Numbered from the stretch's first letter, positions 1 to 7,410 are shown. The stretch: DNA of 10,647 nucleotides from Verrucomicrobiota bacterium (GCA_027297085.1 JAPUIL010000537.1:1-10647), one strand, 5' to 3'. The notes: generated by a model from the sequence alone, not told the origin. A program made the numbers and translations.

Positions 1-2322
1 TGCGTGTTCAGCCCGGATGGCTTCGCAGACCGTTTTATGATCATAATTTTTTATAATAGTCTTGATGGGCCGTCGATTGATCGGAGCTGTTTCGATTACG
101 CTTAAATCGCGTGCACCCATTAACGCAAGGTGCAGAGTCCGGGGAATGGGCGTTGCACTCAGCGAGAGGACATCGACATTGAGGCGGTATTCCTTGAGTC
201 GTTCTTTGTGTTTAACTCCGAAGCGGTGTTCTTCGTCGATGATCAGGAGACCCAGGTCTTTGAATGCCACGTCTTGGGAAAGAAGCCTGTGAGTTCCGAT
301 GACAATATCAATATTCCCTGCGGCTAGTTGTTCTAGGATTTTGTTCTGCTCAGCCTTGGTGCGAAAGCGATTCAGCATTTCTACCGATACTGGAAAAGAA
401 GCCATGCGTTCTTTGAAGGTCTGTAAATGTTGCTGGGTAAGGATGGTTGTAGGCCCCAGTATGGCGACCTGCTTACCATCCAGAACCGCTTTGAATGCTG
501 CCCGAATCGCTACCTCTGTTTTGCCGAAGCCCACATCTCCACAAATGAGTCTATCCATGGGATGAGGCTTCTCCATATCCTGCTTCGAGGCCTCAATAGC
601 ATGAAGTTGGTCTGTTGTTTCCTTGAACGGAAATGCGGCCTCGAATTCTCGCTGCCAGTTTGAATCGGCTGCAAAGGCATGACCTTTTGTAGAATCTCTT
701 TCAGCCTGATTCTTCAGTAGCCGGGCTGCCAGGTCGAGGGTTGCTTCCTCTGCCTGCCGCCGGGTTTTCTCCCAGCGGTTGGAGCCTACTTTCCCCATCG
801 ACGGACGGTATTTCTTCAGGCCGACGTACCTGGATACCAGGTGCGATTCATGTAACGGCAGGTGTAGTACAATCCCATCATCAAATTCTAGTGAGATGAC
901 TTCCTTAAAACCACTCCTCGCATCGAGTTTAGCAAGTCCACGGTAGATGCAGATTCCATTCTGGATATGAACGAGGTAGTCGCCCTCAACCAATTCGGAA
1001 AAATCCAGTAACTGGTCGACCTGCTGACGATTAGCCTGAAGCCGTTTCTGGCCGATGGGTATTCGACGCCGGTAGCGGGCAAAGATTTCCGAGTCCGAAA
1101 CGAGCACCAACCCCTTGCGATGAGAAAGGTCGCCAAATAATTGCTTATCTAATCCGTCAAAGTTGCACCGAAATCCTTCCGCTAAAGCGCCGAAAGTTAT
1201 GTTTTCCAGGAATGGCGAAAACTCCGGATTTTCACGAATAAATTCTTCGAGTCGATTTTTTTCTCCTTCTGTATAGATGGAGAGTATCACCTGGAAACCT
1301 TCTTTTTGCCAGTTCTGGACAAGGCCGAAAAATTTCGACCGCTCCTCCTGCTCTTGGTAAAATCGATCCATTCCCATGGATTCGTTGGCCGGAAAAGAAC
1401 GGTATTGCGCCAAGGTTTCTGAATTGAGTCGAATGTGGTTAACTTCTTTGTTGAAAAAGATGCTGTCCTGATCGAGTTCCGAGAATCCTAACCATTGGTC
1501 GTTTTTCCCTTTCCGGGCAGTCAGTAGCTTTGCCAGGGTGATTTCCTCGGATCTATCGGAAAAAAATGAGGGATCCTGGTCTTCCGTTTTCTGTGGCTCC
1601 CAAAAATGCCAGAGCACGGATTCAGGCAGGTATTCAAGTATTCCCGACGTTGATTTTTCCAGCTGTTTTCCGGGAGGAGCTGCTATTGTGAGCTTATCGA
1701 CTTGTCGAGTGGATCGCTGTGTACCGGGTTCGAAGGTACGGATCTCCTCAATCTCATCCCCAAAAAAATCCAGGCGATAGGGTAGCAGCGCATTAATTGG
1801 GTAGATGTCGATGATGCCTCCCCTTACTGCAAATTGACCCGGTCCCTCCACCTCGGATTCATGATCGTAGCCCAGGTCATTGAGTCGATTAACCAGGCCG
1901 GTAAAGGAACAGGTGGTTCCGGTAAGAAGATTGATCTCAGAGTTGAGCAAAGCTTGCTTGGCTGGAGTCGGCTGGGTGAAAGCTGCCAAAGAAGTAACCA
2001 TGACAAAAGGATCTTCCTGGGTAGCATTGGCCAGTCGGGTCAACGTGCTTAGCCGGTCGAGTTGTGAATCTACACCAGATGATCCACCTAGCTGGAACTC
2101 CGGAAACGGTAGTATAGCCAGTGGTTTTGCAGAATCCAGTTCGGCGAAGAAAGACAGATCTTCAACCGCCTGATCAAGAAGTTTGGTTTCTGGTAGGATA
2201 ATCACACTCAGGGAGCTATTTGCCTTTTGTGCCGCACTTGCGGACAGGAAACCAAAAACTGGCGCCGCAACCCCTTGCAGGAGCCAAGCACTTTGCCTGG
2301 CTTCTTGGAGGATCTCACGCAT
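1..2322 (-). CDS. mfd: Transcription-repair coupling factor Mfd (partial, C-terminus beyond left edge)
   Basis: Mfd is a cytoplasmic ATP-driven DNA translocase that removes RNA polymerase stalled at DNA lesions and recruits UvrA. The visible 774 residues are open in one frame to the window edge; the family is usually about 1,100-1,200 long, so the remaining motor motifs and the C-terminal domain lie outside. Residues about 160-205 form the UvrB-like region (RGGIIDIYP, LPYRLDFFGDEI). The RNA-polymerase-interaction domain starts near 447 (GDYLVHIQNGICIYRGL); Asn and Cys here replace the His and Gly usual in VHxxHGIGxY. Motor motifs follow: Walker A GDVGFGKT (595-602, Lys601), motif Ia ILGPTTILTQQH, DEEH (696-699) and SAT (721-723). 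The ATG overlaps the last 8 bases of rnc, so translation is probably coupled and the gene shares the parA-rnc transcript. No frameshift was seen in the parts checked. Confidence 0.97.
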   Translation of the reverse strand, partial: MREILQEARQSAWLLQGVAAPVFGFLSASAAQKANSSLSVIILPETKLLDQAVEDLSFFAELDSAKPLAILPFPEFQLGGSSGVDSQLDRLSTLTRLANATQEDPFVMVTSLAAFTQPTPAKQALLNSEINLLTGTTCSFTGLVNRLNDLGYDHESEVEGPGQFAVRGGIIDIYPINALLPYRLDFFGDEIEEIRTFEPGTQRSTRQVDKLTIAAPPGKQLEKSTSGILEYLPESVLWHFWEPQKTEDQDPSFFSDRSEEITLAKLLTARKGKNDQWLGFSELDQDSIFFNKEVNHIRLNSETLAQYRSFPANESMGMDRFYQEQEERSKFFGLVQNWQKEGFQVILSIYTEGEKNRLEEFIRENPEFSPFLENITFGALAEGFRCNFDGLDKQLFGDLSHRKGLVLVSDSEIFARYRRRIPIGQKRLQANRQQVDQLLDFSELVEGDYLVHIQNGICIYRGLAKLDARSGFKEVISLEFDDGIVLHLPLHESHLVSRYVGLKKYRPSMGKVGSNRWEKTRRQAEEATLDLAARLLKNQAERDSTKGHAFAADSNWQREFEAAFPFKETTDQLHAIEASKQDMEKPHPMDRLICGDVGFGKTEVAIRAAFKAVLDGKQVAILGPTTILTQQHLQTFKERMASFPVSVEMLNRFRTKAEQNKILEQLAAGNIDIVIGTHRLLSQDVAFKDLGLLIIDEEHRFGVKHKERLKEYRLNVDVLSLSATPIPRTLHLALMGARDLSVIETAPINRRPIKTIIKNYDHKTVCEAIRAEHA

Positions 2323-3019
2323 GTGTAAAATTGAAGGAGTCGAATTCGGCGAGGACTTTTTGAGCCGCGCGCTCTTCGGCCTCCTTCTTACTTTTGCCTG
2401 ATGCTTTGCTGCATGACCGGTCGCCAACAAAGAGTTCTACCTCGAACGTGCGGGCATGAGAAGGGCCCGATTCATTGATGACCTGATAGCAGATTTTGTC
2501 ATTTCCAATACTCGGTTGCAATAGTTCCTGCAGTTGACCCTTCGGGTTGTGCGCTTCGTTGAGTTCATCCAGGTGTTCCGGTATGTCTCCGAACCACTTC
2601 AGTACCACCTCTCTGACTGTGGAAAAATCGCTGTCCAAATAGATGGCGCCGATCACTGCTTCGAGAGCATCTTCCCGGGAGGAAGGCAGGTCTCTGGTAG
2701 AATCTTCGGATGTGCTCCTGTTGACCCGGATGTAACCCGATAATTTAAGATGACCAGCCAGTTCAACCAACACGCTGCCTTTTACCAGGGTGGAACGGAA
2801 CAGGGTGAGTTGACCTTCCCGGATATCAGGAAATTTGAGATACAAATAATCGGAGATGATGAGCTCCAATACCGAATCGCCGAGGAATTCCAGTCGCTGG
2901 TTGCTGGATTCTTCGATCTCGGCCCGGATCATGTAGGATGGATGAGTCAGGCTTTGAATGAGAAGATTCTCATCCTTGAATTGATACCCCATCTTGGACT
3001 GCAAGGCCGAAAGTTCCAT
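2315..3019 (-). CDS. rnc: Ribonuclease III
   Basis: RNase III cuts double-stranded RNA, including rRNA precursors, as a Mg2+-dependent homodimer in the cytoplasm. The 234-residue length is normal. The N-terminal endonuclease domain carries the signature NQRLEFLGDSVL (residues 40-51), with Glu44 and Asp48. Asp117 and Glu120 in SREDALEAVIGAIYLD complete the metal-binding set by comparison with the E. coli enzyme. The position of E. coli Glu38 is Gln41 here, which I take as a natural variant because the four main acidic residues are kept. The C-terminal double-stranded RNA-binding domain covers about residues 157-226, from NPKGQLQELLQ to KSKKEAEERAAQKVLAEF. The gene starts 18 bases after the parA stop and overlaps mfd by 8 bases. 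The ATG is preceded by AAGGCACCTCGGGAAT, which is not a good ribosome binding site. Confidence 0.97.
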   Translation of the reverse strand: MELSALQSKMGYQFKDENLLIQSLTHPSYMIRAEIEESSNQRLEFLGDSVLELIISDYLYLKFPDIREGQLTLFRSTLVKGSVLVELAGHLKLSGYIRVNRSTSEDSTRDLPSSREDALEAVIGAIYLDSDFSTVREVVLKWFGDIPEHLDELNEAHNPKGQLQELLQPSIGNDKICYQVINESGPSHARTFEVELFVGDRSCSKASGKSKKEAEERAAQKVLAEFDSFNFTHA

Positions 3020-3037
3020 ATTCCCGAGGTGCCTTGG

Positions 3038-3820
3038 TCAGCTTTTCAGCTTAAAGCGTTTTATGATTTCCGTGGAAAGTTCTTTGTATGCCGCGGCTCC
3101 CGGACTCAACGGATCGTATTCGAAAATAGTTTGACCAAAACTAGGTGCTTCGGCCAAGCGGATGGAACGAGGAATCATGGTTGAAAATACGTCCCGGCCA
3201 AAATGCTGACGTACATCCGATACTACCTGGCGAGAAAGGTTAGTTCGAACATCGTACATGGTCATCATGATGCCTCCAAGCGCCAGGCCGGGATTCACGT
3301 CGGCCTCCTTTAGTTGTTCGAGCACGTTGAGTATTTGCCCCAGGCCTTCCATGGCCAGGTACTCACATTGTAGAGCGATGAGCAAATAGTCGGAAGCGGC
3401 CATGGCGTTCATCGACAGCATTCCTAAAGAAGGAGGACAATCCAGGATAACGGCCTTGAATCTATTGTCCTTCCGAATGCTTTGCAGGGTATCCCGGAGG
3501 CGGATGAGGTAATTTTCGGTTTGAGCCAATTCGGTCTCGATAGCGGCGATGTCGACCTCTGAAGGAATGAGAAAGAGGTTGGGTGTTGAGGTCTCTACGA
3601 TTTTGGAATCGGCCGACTCTTCACCCGAGAGCGCCTGGTAAAGGCTTTGGCCTGCTTCTTTTTCCAGACCGAGTCCGCTGGTAGCATTGGCCTGGGGATC
3701 GAGATCGATGATCAGGCAGGGAATATTTTCAGCCGCGATGGCCGCAGCTAAATTAATGGCGGTGGTGGTTTTTCCAACGCCTCCCTTTTGGTTGGCTATG
3801 GTGAAGAATGTGGCGGGCAT
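3038..3820 (-). CDS. parA: Chromosome-partitioning ATPase ParA/Soj
   Basis: This is a Walker-type ATPase of the ParA/Soj family that binds DNA non-specifically as an ATP dimer and, with ParB at parS, separates replicated origins. The 260-residue length is typical of chromosomal Soj. The deviant Walker A motif is KGGVGKTT (signature Lys12, catalytic Lys17). Walker A' is IIDLDPQANAT (from about 38) and Walker B is AVILDCPP (Asp127). The DNA-binding and C-terminal signatures RTNLSRQVV (192-200) and IPRSIRLAEAPSFGQ (216-230) are present. No parB lies beside it: upstream is a tRNA on the other strand, and downstream are rnc and mfd. It is the first gene of this block, so the promoter should lie in 3821-3940, where I see no convincing -35/-10 pair. 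MinD is excluded by the absence of a C-terminal amphipathic helix and by the Soj-type IPRxxRLxEAPSxGQ motif. Confidence 0.95.
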   Translation of the reverse strand: MPATFFTIANQKGGVGKTTTAINLAAAIAAENIPCLIIDLDPQANATSGLGLEKEAGQSLYQALSGEESADSKIVETSTPNLFLIPSEVDIAAIETELAQTENYLIRLRDTLQSIRKDNRFKAVILDCPPSLGMLSMNAMAASDYLLIALQCEYLAMEGLGQILNVLEQLKEADVNPGLALGGIMMTMYDVRTNLSRQVVSDVRQHFGRDVFSTMIPRSIRLAEAPSFGQTIFEYDPLSPGAAAYKELSTEIIKRFKLKS

Positions 3821-3940
3821 AGATTCTAATTATTGGTAATGATCAAAGGGATCTCCCAGCGAAATACCAACGTCTTTTTTAAAGGAAAAACAACTTGCTT
3901 CCAAAAAGGAAGTGGTTTGTGTTACCCAGTCTCAATTCCA

Positions 3941-4015
3941 GGCGCGGTAGCCAAGTGGTAAGGCCGAGCTCTGCAAAAGCTCTATGCGTCGGTTCGATTC
4001 CGACCCGCGCCTCCA
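3941..4015 (+). tRNA. tRNA-Cys (GCA), CCA encoded
   Basis: A complete cloverleaf can be drawn. The acceptor GGCGCGG (3941-3947) pairs all 7 bases with CCGCGCC (4005-4011). The D stem is GCC/GGC. The anticodon stem GAGCT/AGCTC encloses loop CTGCAAA with anticodon GCA at 3973-3975. The T stem GTCGG/CCGAC encloses TTCGATT. The discriminator base is U (4012), as expected for tRNA-Cys, and CCA (4013-4015) is encoded. It stands alone and is divergent from parA. No clear promoter was seen upstream; TTGCTT at 3895 lacks a matching -10. Confidence 0.97.
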
Positions 4016-4114
4016 CTTTATGGGTCTCCACCAAAAAATGGGGGCTTTTTTATGTGCCACGTTACTTCAGTGAATGCCGGAGTTTTTTTTATGTACTTAG
4101 TTTGTGAGCTTAAT

Positions 4115-4189
4115 GCACGAGGATCGGAACCGAACCGGTTCGATGTCAGGCTTCTCGCCCTTGAGTTGGGCTCGTGAACTGATCCGTGC
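4115..4189. other. Self-complementary, possibly structured RNA element
   Basis: The 5' arm starting GCACGAG (4115-4121) can pair with CTCGTG (4171-4176), giving 6 base pairs, or with GATC and CGTGC at 4181-4189, giving 9 pairs with an AG bulge. The two pairings exclude each other. Inside, ATCG plus AACC (4123-4131, one bulged G) can pair with GGTTCGAT (4137-4144), and GCCC (4157-4160) with GGGC (4168-4171). The 12-base run CGAACCGGTTCG (4131-4142) is a perfect palindrome. The length is near that of a tRNA, but no cloverleaf fits on either strand. It could be a small RNA, a processing or terminator structure, or chance pairing in a GC-rich patch. Confidence 0.35.
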
Positions 4190-4200
4190 CGCCACTTTAT
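4184..4200 (+). repeat. Imperfect direct repeat of the tRNA-Cys 3' end
   Basis: The 17 bases here match 15 of the 17 at 4005-4021, which cover the 3' acceptor strand, discriminator, CCA and first six flanking bases of tRNA-Cys; the copies are 179 bp apart. A repeated tRNA 3' end is what an integrating element leaves at its attachment site, but there is no integrase gene here. A decayed partial tRNA duplication is an alternative. Confidence 0.4.
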
Positions 4201-4264
4201 CTAATTAATCTCCTACGATAACTGAGTCGCTTTTCAGAGCAGGTTAGATTTGGAGAGTGTTTGG

Positions 4265-5566
4265 TCAACTAAGATAGTTTTTCAGCACTTTTAGAGTTCT
4301 CTCAGTGGCACCTTGGTTGGCTTGTAACCATTGGTCCGCCTTTTCGCCTTGCTGGAGACGAAGTTCAGGCTGAAGGCATAGTTTGCGTATGGCATCTTCC
4401 AATGCGGTCTCATCCGCTACCTGTTCGGCTACTCCAAACTCCAAGAGGCTCTTGGAGATTTGTCTGAAATTCGACATACCCGGCCCAAATAGGATGGGTT
4501 TTCTGAGCATGCCAGCCTCCACGGGTGTTTGTCCCCCGTCATGCGGTGGTAAACTTCTGCCTACAAAAACGATATCTGAGAGTTGCAGGAATTGTGTGAG
4601 CTCTCCGGTTGTGTCTGCAATAGAGACTTCAACATCCTGTGAGGCCGGCCCCTCCGTCCGGAAGTGGTAGTTAAACGAGAAGTTCATCAGGTCAGATCGA
4701 ATATCGTTCCTCCGCTCCTCGTGCCTCGGGGTTATGAGGAGGCGCAGATCGATCCCTTCCTTTCTTAATTTCTGACAAATGCGGAAAAGAGTAATTTCCT
4801 CCCCCGGCCAGGTGGATGCACCGCAAAGGATAAGCGAGTGAGCAAGGGTTGTTTGTTTAGTGGGTAATCCCAATTCGTTGAGTAGTTCATTTTGGTCTGA
4901 CTCTGACAGCAAGGTAGGCAGGGGAACGTCGCATTTGAGATTGCCGGAGCAGCTAATGTCTTCAGGTGCGCAACCCAGATCACGAAACCGTTTGGCGTCC
5001 CATTCGCTGGAAGCAACGATTCGGTTTAGATTGCGAAACAGACGGCGGGCCAGGCTACCAAATCGTTGGTAGTACCTAAAAGATCGATCGGAGATCCTGG
5101 CATTGATTAATACGATCGGGACTTTTCGCTTTTTCGCCTGATAAATATGTTCAGGCCACAATTCTCCTTCCGTGAGGATGCATAAATCCGGCTGAATTCT
5201 TTTCCAGCCCTTGCGATTGAACAGCACGAAATCGAAGGGGAAGTAGAATACATCTGTTACGACCTCACTATAGAGGTCTTTTGCAATTTTGTAACCAGTG
5301 CTGGTTGCGGTAGTCAGTATGACCTCCAAATTTGGATTTTCTGTCAGGCTTGTAAGTAAGGAGTGAAGAGCTCTGACTTCTCCAACGCTTACGGCCTGGA
5401 TCCATACTCGTTTCTTTTTAGGATCTTTGGCTTCGGCAGTTGGGAACTTGCCAATTCTTTGGAGGATATCCCGCCCATAGCCGCCGCGCCGGTTTATGTG
5501 CCATAGGAGGTAAGGTATTGAAAGGATGAATCCCGGAATAAAAAGCAGTCTGTATATCCAGATCAT
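4265..5566 (-). CDS. waaA: 3-deoxy-D-manno-octulosonic acid (Kdo) transferase WaaA
   Basis: WaaA (KdtA) transfers Kdo from CMP-Kdo to a lipid A precursor at the cytoplasmic face of the inner membrane. From the ATG at 5566 it has 433 residues, close to the roughly 425 usual for the family. Residues 1-22 (IYRLLFIPGFILSIPYLLW) are the membrane anchor, followed by RRGGYGRDILQRIGKFP. VWIQAVSVGEV (54-64, Glu63 the likely catalytic base) and ILTEGELWPE (130-139) are family hallmarks, as are ILTTATSTGY and INARISDRS. The C-terminal GT-B half has HDGGQTPVEAGMLRKPILFGP, where the family usually reads GGHNxLE. The frame stays open upstream to a TTG at 5656, but that would add 30 polar residues before the anchor, so I prefer 5566. 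No Shine-Dalgarno is visible. It is probably transcribed alone. Confidence 0.94.
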   Translation of the reverse strand: MIWIYRLLFIPGFILSIPYLLWHINRRGGYGRDILQRIGKFPTAEAKDPKKKRVWIQAVSVGEVRALHSLLTSLTENPNLEVILTTATSTGYKIAKDLYSEVVTDVFYFPFDFVLFNRKGWKRIQPDLCILTEGELWPEHIYQAKKRKVPIVLINARISDRSFRYYQRFGSLARRLFRNLNRIVASSEWDAKRFRDLGCAPEDISCSGNLKCDVPLPTLLSESDQNELLNELGLPTKQTTLAHSLILCGASTWPGEEITLFRICQKLRKEGIDLRLLITPRHEERRNDIRSDLMNFSFNYHFRTEGPASQDVEVSIADTTGELTQFLQLSDIVFVGRSLPPHDGGQTPVEAGMLRKPILFGPGMSNFRQISKSLLEFGVAEQVADETALEDAIRKLCLQPELRLQQGEKADQWLQANQGATERTLKVLKNYLS

Positions 5567-5837
5567 GAAGTATGGGTGCCTATAGAAAATAGATGAGGGA
5601 AAATGTGCAAAGCGTTTTCGATGTTCTTCAGACCAACAATTTTTGGAGCAAATCAAACGCGGTTTTCATTAGTTGGATTAAAGAATTGTAGGAGGAAATG
5701 TGTGGATCCAAAATAATTATCGCATGGCAACATGGTTTTCTTGTCAGAGCTATAAAGTTCTGTTTTCTTTGGATCAATCTTCATAGGTTACCGAAATACC
5801 TCCTCTTTGTTCCTAGCTATTTCGGTTGCCAGCAGTC
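5567..5837. other. Divergent intergenic region between waaA and the 212-aa gene
   Basis: This 271-base region should hold promoters for both flanking genes. TATAAA at 5751-5756 is a possible plus-strand -10, but no -35 sits 16-18 bases upstream. On the minus strand AGGAGG lies 14 bases before an ATG (5784) that opens a 43-codon frame closing at 5653; the spacing is long and the peptide unrecognised, so I do not call it a gene. A 9-bp inverted repeat at 5790-5826 is listed separately. Confidence 0.5.
5790..5826. repeat. Inverted repeat upstream of the 212-aa gene
   Basis: ACCGAAATA (5790-5798) is exactly complementary to TATTTCGGT (5818-5826), with 19 bases between. The right arm ends 11 bases before the preferred ATG at 5838. 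The spacer contains CCTCCT, complementary to a Shine-Dalgarno sequence. It could be an operator or a leader hairpin. Confidence 0.45.
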
Positions 5838-6476
5838 ATGCCAACCGTTTTTTCCAGTTCTGGGTCTTCCAATATAGACGTCTATTCCAAGACGGGTTCA
5901 ATAGGCAACAGGGTCGTCAAGAGTCGTAGGGATGATTTTGAAAGAGTCCTTTGGGGTCTTCTCCATCTCAGTGACGGTAGTGTGGTAATTTGGCAAGATG
6001 TCGGGAAGATTATCATGCGACTGCTGGAACGTAACACGGATGGGGATACAAATGAAGAATTTGTGGTGGGTAGCCCAAATTGGACTTTTCTATGCGGAAA
6101 ATGGTGCGTTGGCAGAGATTCGTTGGTATTTCCGCGTGACTCGCAACTTATAGCTGTTTTGCAGATAGAGTCGAACCAGCTCAAACTGACAACGTATCAT
6201 CCAATGAGCGCCCAGTTAGTAGCGACTCTATTTCAAATCGCCCAGGAGTCTCAAAGTGAATACGGAACGGGCGATAGCTTCTGGCAACGTACTAGGAATC
6301 TGATTCTCAACCAGGATATTGAATCCAAAGGCTACTGTCCTGAATTTGTAGCTGCCGGAAATTTATTAGAGCCTGTTTCGCCTGATAAACAGCCGATTCT
6401 GGATCAATTAATTGGTAACCAACTTCCGTCCGCCATGGCTGCAACCCAGACACGCATTTTGTACAAGTATGGTTAA
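5838..6476 (+). CDS. Hypothetical protein, 212 aa, unrecognised
   Basis: I do not recognise this protein. The ATG at 5838 gives 212 residues; a TTG at 5826 would add four, and an in-frame TAG at 5814 closes the frame upstream. It has no signal peptide or membrane segment. A short Ser/Gly-rich basic start (1-31) is followed by what looks like a soluble domain with patches such as FERVLWGLLHLSDGSVVIWQDVG (34-56) and NWTFLCGKWCVGRD (81-94, with Cys86 and Cys90). Residues 121-151 may be helical, and Cys167 follows. The composition is that of a real folded protein, and the frame ends in tandem stops TAA TAG. It is a single gene between oppositely oriented neighbours, so context says little. No Shine-Dalgarno is present. 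Confidence 0.65.
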   Translation: MPTVFSSSGSSNIDVYSKTGSIGNRVVKSRRDDFERVLWGLLHLSDGSVVIWQDVGKIIMRLLERNTDGDTNEEFVVGSPNWTFLCGKWCVGRDSLVFPRDSQLIAVLQIESNQLKLTTYHPMSAQLVATLFQIAQESQSEYGTGDSFWQRTRNLILNQDIESKGYCPEFVAAGNLLEPVSPDKQPILDQLIGNQLPSAMAATQTRILYKYG

Positions 6477-6540
6477 TAGTCACTGCAGTCAGTCTGATTG
6501 GTTCAGAGATTGCAGGATTTCAGACTGGTAAACGAGAGAG

Positions 6541-6562
6541 ACACCCGGGGGAGCCCGTGTGT
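6541..6562. terminator. Hairpin downstream of the 212-aa gene
   Basis: ACACCCGGG pairs with CCCGTGTGT with one mismatch around loop GGAG. It lies 65 bases after the stop and is followed only by TTTATTCG, so the U-run is poor. It may end transcription of the plus-strand gene or protect its 3' end. Confidence 0.35.
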
Positions 6563-6657
6563 TTATTCGAAAATAGCTTTCAAAGGATCAGGAAGATGTG
6601 ACTTCTACAAATTCCGGATGGAGCTAACGTCTTGAATAGCTCGATTCTAATAAAACT

Positions 6658-7410
6658 TTAAGTTGCCGGAAAAGCAGGTGTCTCAACTGTTCTGTTTTTT
6701 GCTTCGATGAATTGTTCTTCCATTTCGTCCAGTTGTTCTTCCAAGGCCATATTAACAATCGAAGCCATGGAAAAGAATATCGAGATAGCGTTCAGGTTTG
6801 CATCTTCCTTGCTGGCAGCTCGGATGCGTTCAAGCATGCTGAAATTCACGGTGACCAGTTCCTTGTACATGGACTTCAATTCGCTCAGGGACCAATCTGG
6901 TTCTATCCCGTTTTTTTCATTCAGAAATTGGCGAATCAAGTAATTGCCAACCACGCGGGACACAGTCTCCTGGAAGTTAGCAAAAGGCAGGTGACTCAAG
7001 GCAAGTGGTTTCAGGCGGGAAAGAATGGGGCACAAACTTAAAGCCATCATAAGTCCTAACATGGAGCGCAATCCGGTTTGCAAATCGCAGGTCTTATGGT
7101 AACTGCGCTCTTCGGTATGCACCCAGACCTCTGCCTGTTTCCAAGAGAGTAGGGCAGAGAACTTTTCGGCAACCTCTTCTATATCCAAAGCCACCGGGCA
7201 ATGTGGGTGCTCATCTGGATTGAGCGGGCAATTTTCGCACTTGTGGTTGTTTAATGCAGTCCACGAGGCCGAAGCCGGCTTGGGAGTCTTACCGGAATTG
7301 GTAGGTGAACTTGGATCTATGTCGAAGCTGAGGACTTCTCCGTTTTCAATTTTGAATTCATAGGTGATTTTGCCCATGGGTGCTTGTCTCAGGTGCGTTG
7401 AATCGGACAT
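6658..7410 (-). CDS. Uncharacterised 250-aa protein with Cys/His cluster
   Basis: Function unknown. From the ATG at 7410 it has 250 residues; a second ATG at 7377 (residue 12) directly precedes KITYEFKIENGEVLSFDID, a short beta-rich domain, and may be the true start. The segment that follows, residues 32-55, is polar and low in complexity. Then comes a compact cluster, C58-x2-C61-x6-H68-x-H70-C71 (CENCPLNPDEHPHC), which looks like a metal site. Next are a mixed segment with WVHTEERSYHKTCD (96-109) and a largely helical region, including GLRSMLGLMMALSLCPILSRLKPLA (113-137, with Cys127 before Pro), and a Glu-rich amphipathic C-terminus (219-243). The hydrophobic stretch is too broken by charge for a confident membrane helix. 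The layout resembles a conserved hypothetical family of an N-terminal DUF6901-like domain plus a CxxC(x6)HxHC region, from memory and not certain. The promoter would overlap the start of the decayed plus-strand gene. Confidence 0.8.
   Translation of the reverse strand: MSDSTHLRQAPMGKITYEFKIENGEVLSFDIDPSSPTNSGKTPKPASASWTALNNHKCENCPLNPDEHPHCPVALDIEEVAEKFSALLSWKQAEVWVHTEERSYHKTCDLQTGLRSMLGLMMALSLCPILSRLKPLALSHLPFANFQETVSRVVGNYLIRQFLNEKNGIEPDWSLSELKSMYKELVTVNFSMLERIRAASKEDANLNAISIFFSMASIVNMALEEQLDEMEEQFIEAKNRTVETPAFPAT

Larger units (their letters stand above)
4016..4264. other. Gene-free spacer between tRNA-Cys and waaA
   Basis: I see no convincing gene in these 249 bases. They contain two T-runs (about 4046-4051 and 4083-4090), each followed by ATGT. 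The first follows a poor hairpin (CCA/TGG around A6) and might end the tRNA transcript. A self-complementary element at 4115-4189 and a near-copy of the tRNA 3' end at 4184-4200 are listed separately. Because waaA reads toward this spacer from the other side, its terminator should also lie here; none with a minus-strand U-run is evident. Confidence 0.6.

Noticed and set aside
2750..3184. A 144-codon plus-strand open frame opposite rnc and parA
   Set aside because: It is the antisense shadow of two well-supported genes and shows no family features.
3898..3912. CTTCC/GGAAG inverted repeat upstream of tRNA-Cys
   Set aside because: Five base pairs around AAAAA is too short to support as an operator or terminator.
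3895..4107. A 70-codon plus-strand open frame across tRNA-Cys
   Set aside because: It runs through the tRNA gene and has no protein-like features.
4115..4194. A second tRNA on either strand downstream of tRNA-Cys
   Set aside because: A T-arm-like stretch appears on the minus strand, but D arm, anticodon arm and a paired acceptor cannot all be formed.
5567..5656. A 30-residue N-terminal extension of WaaA from TTG 5656
   Set aside because: It places polar residues before the membrane anchor and exceeds the usual family length; ATG 5566 fits better.
5653..5784. A 43-codon minus-strand frame (ATG 5784) with AGGAGG upstream, ending just before waaA
   Set aside because: AGGAGG is 14 bases from the ATG, too far for normal use; the peptide is not recognised, and the AGGAGG lies in the spacer of an inverted repeat of the opposite gene.
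6621..6642. GAGCTA/TAGCTC inverted repeat downstream of the 250-aa gene
   Set aside because: A 6-bp stem without a U-run on the minus strand does not make a credible terminator.
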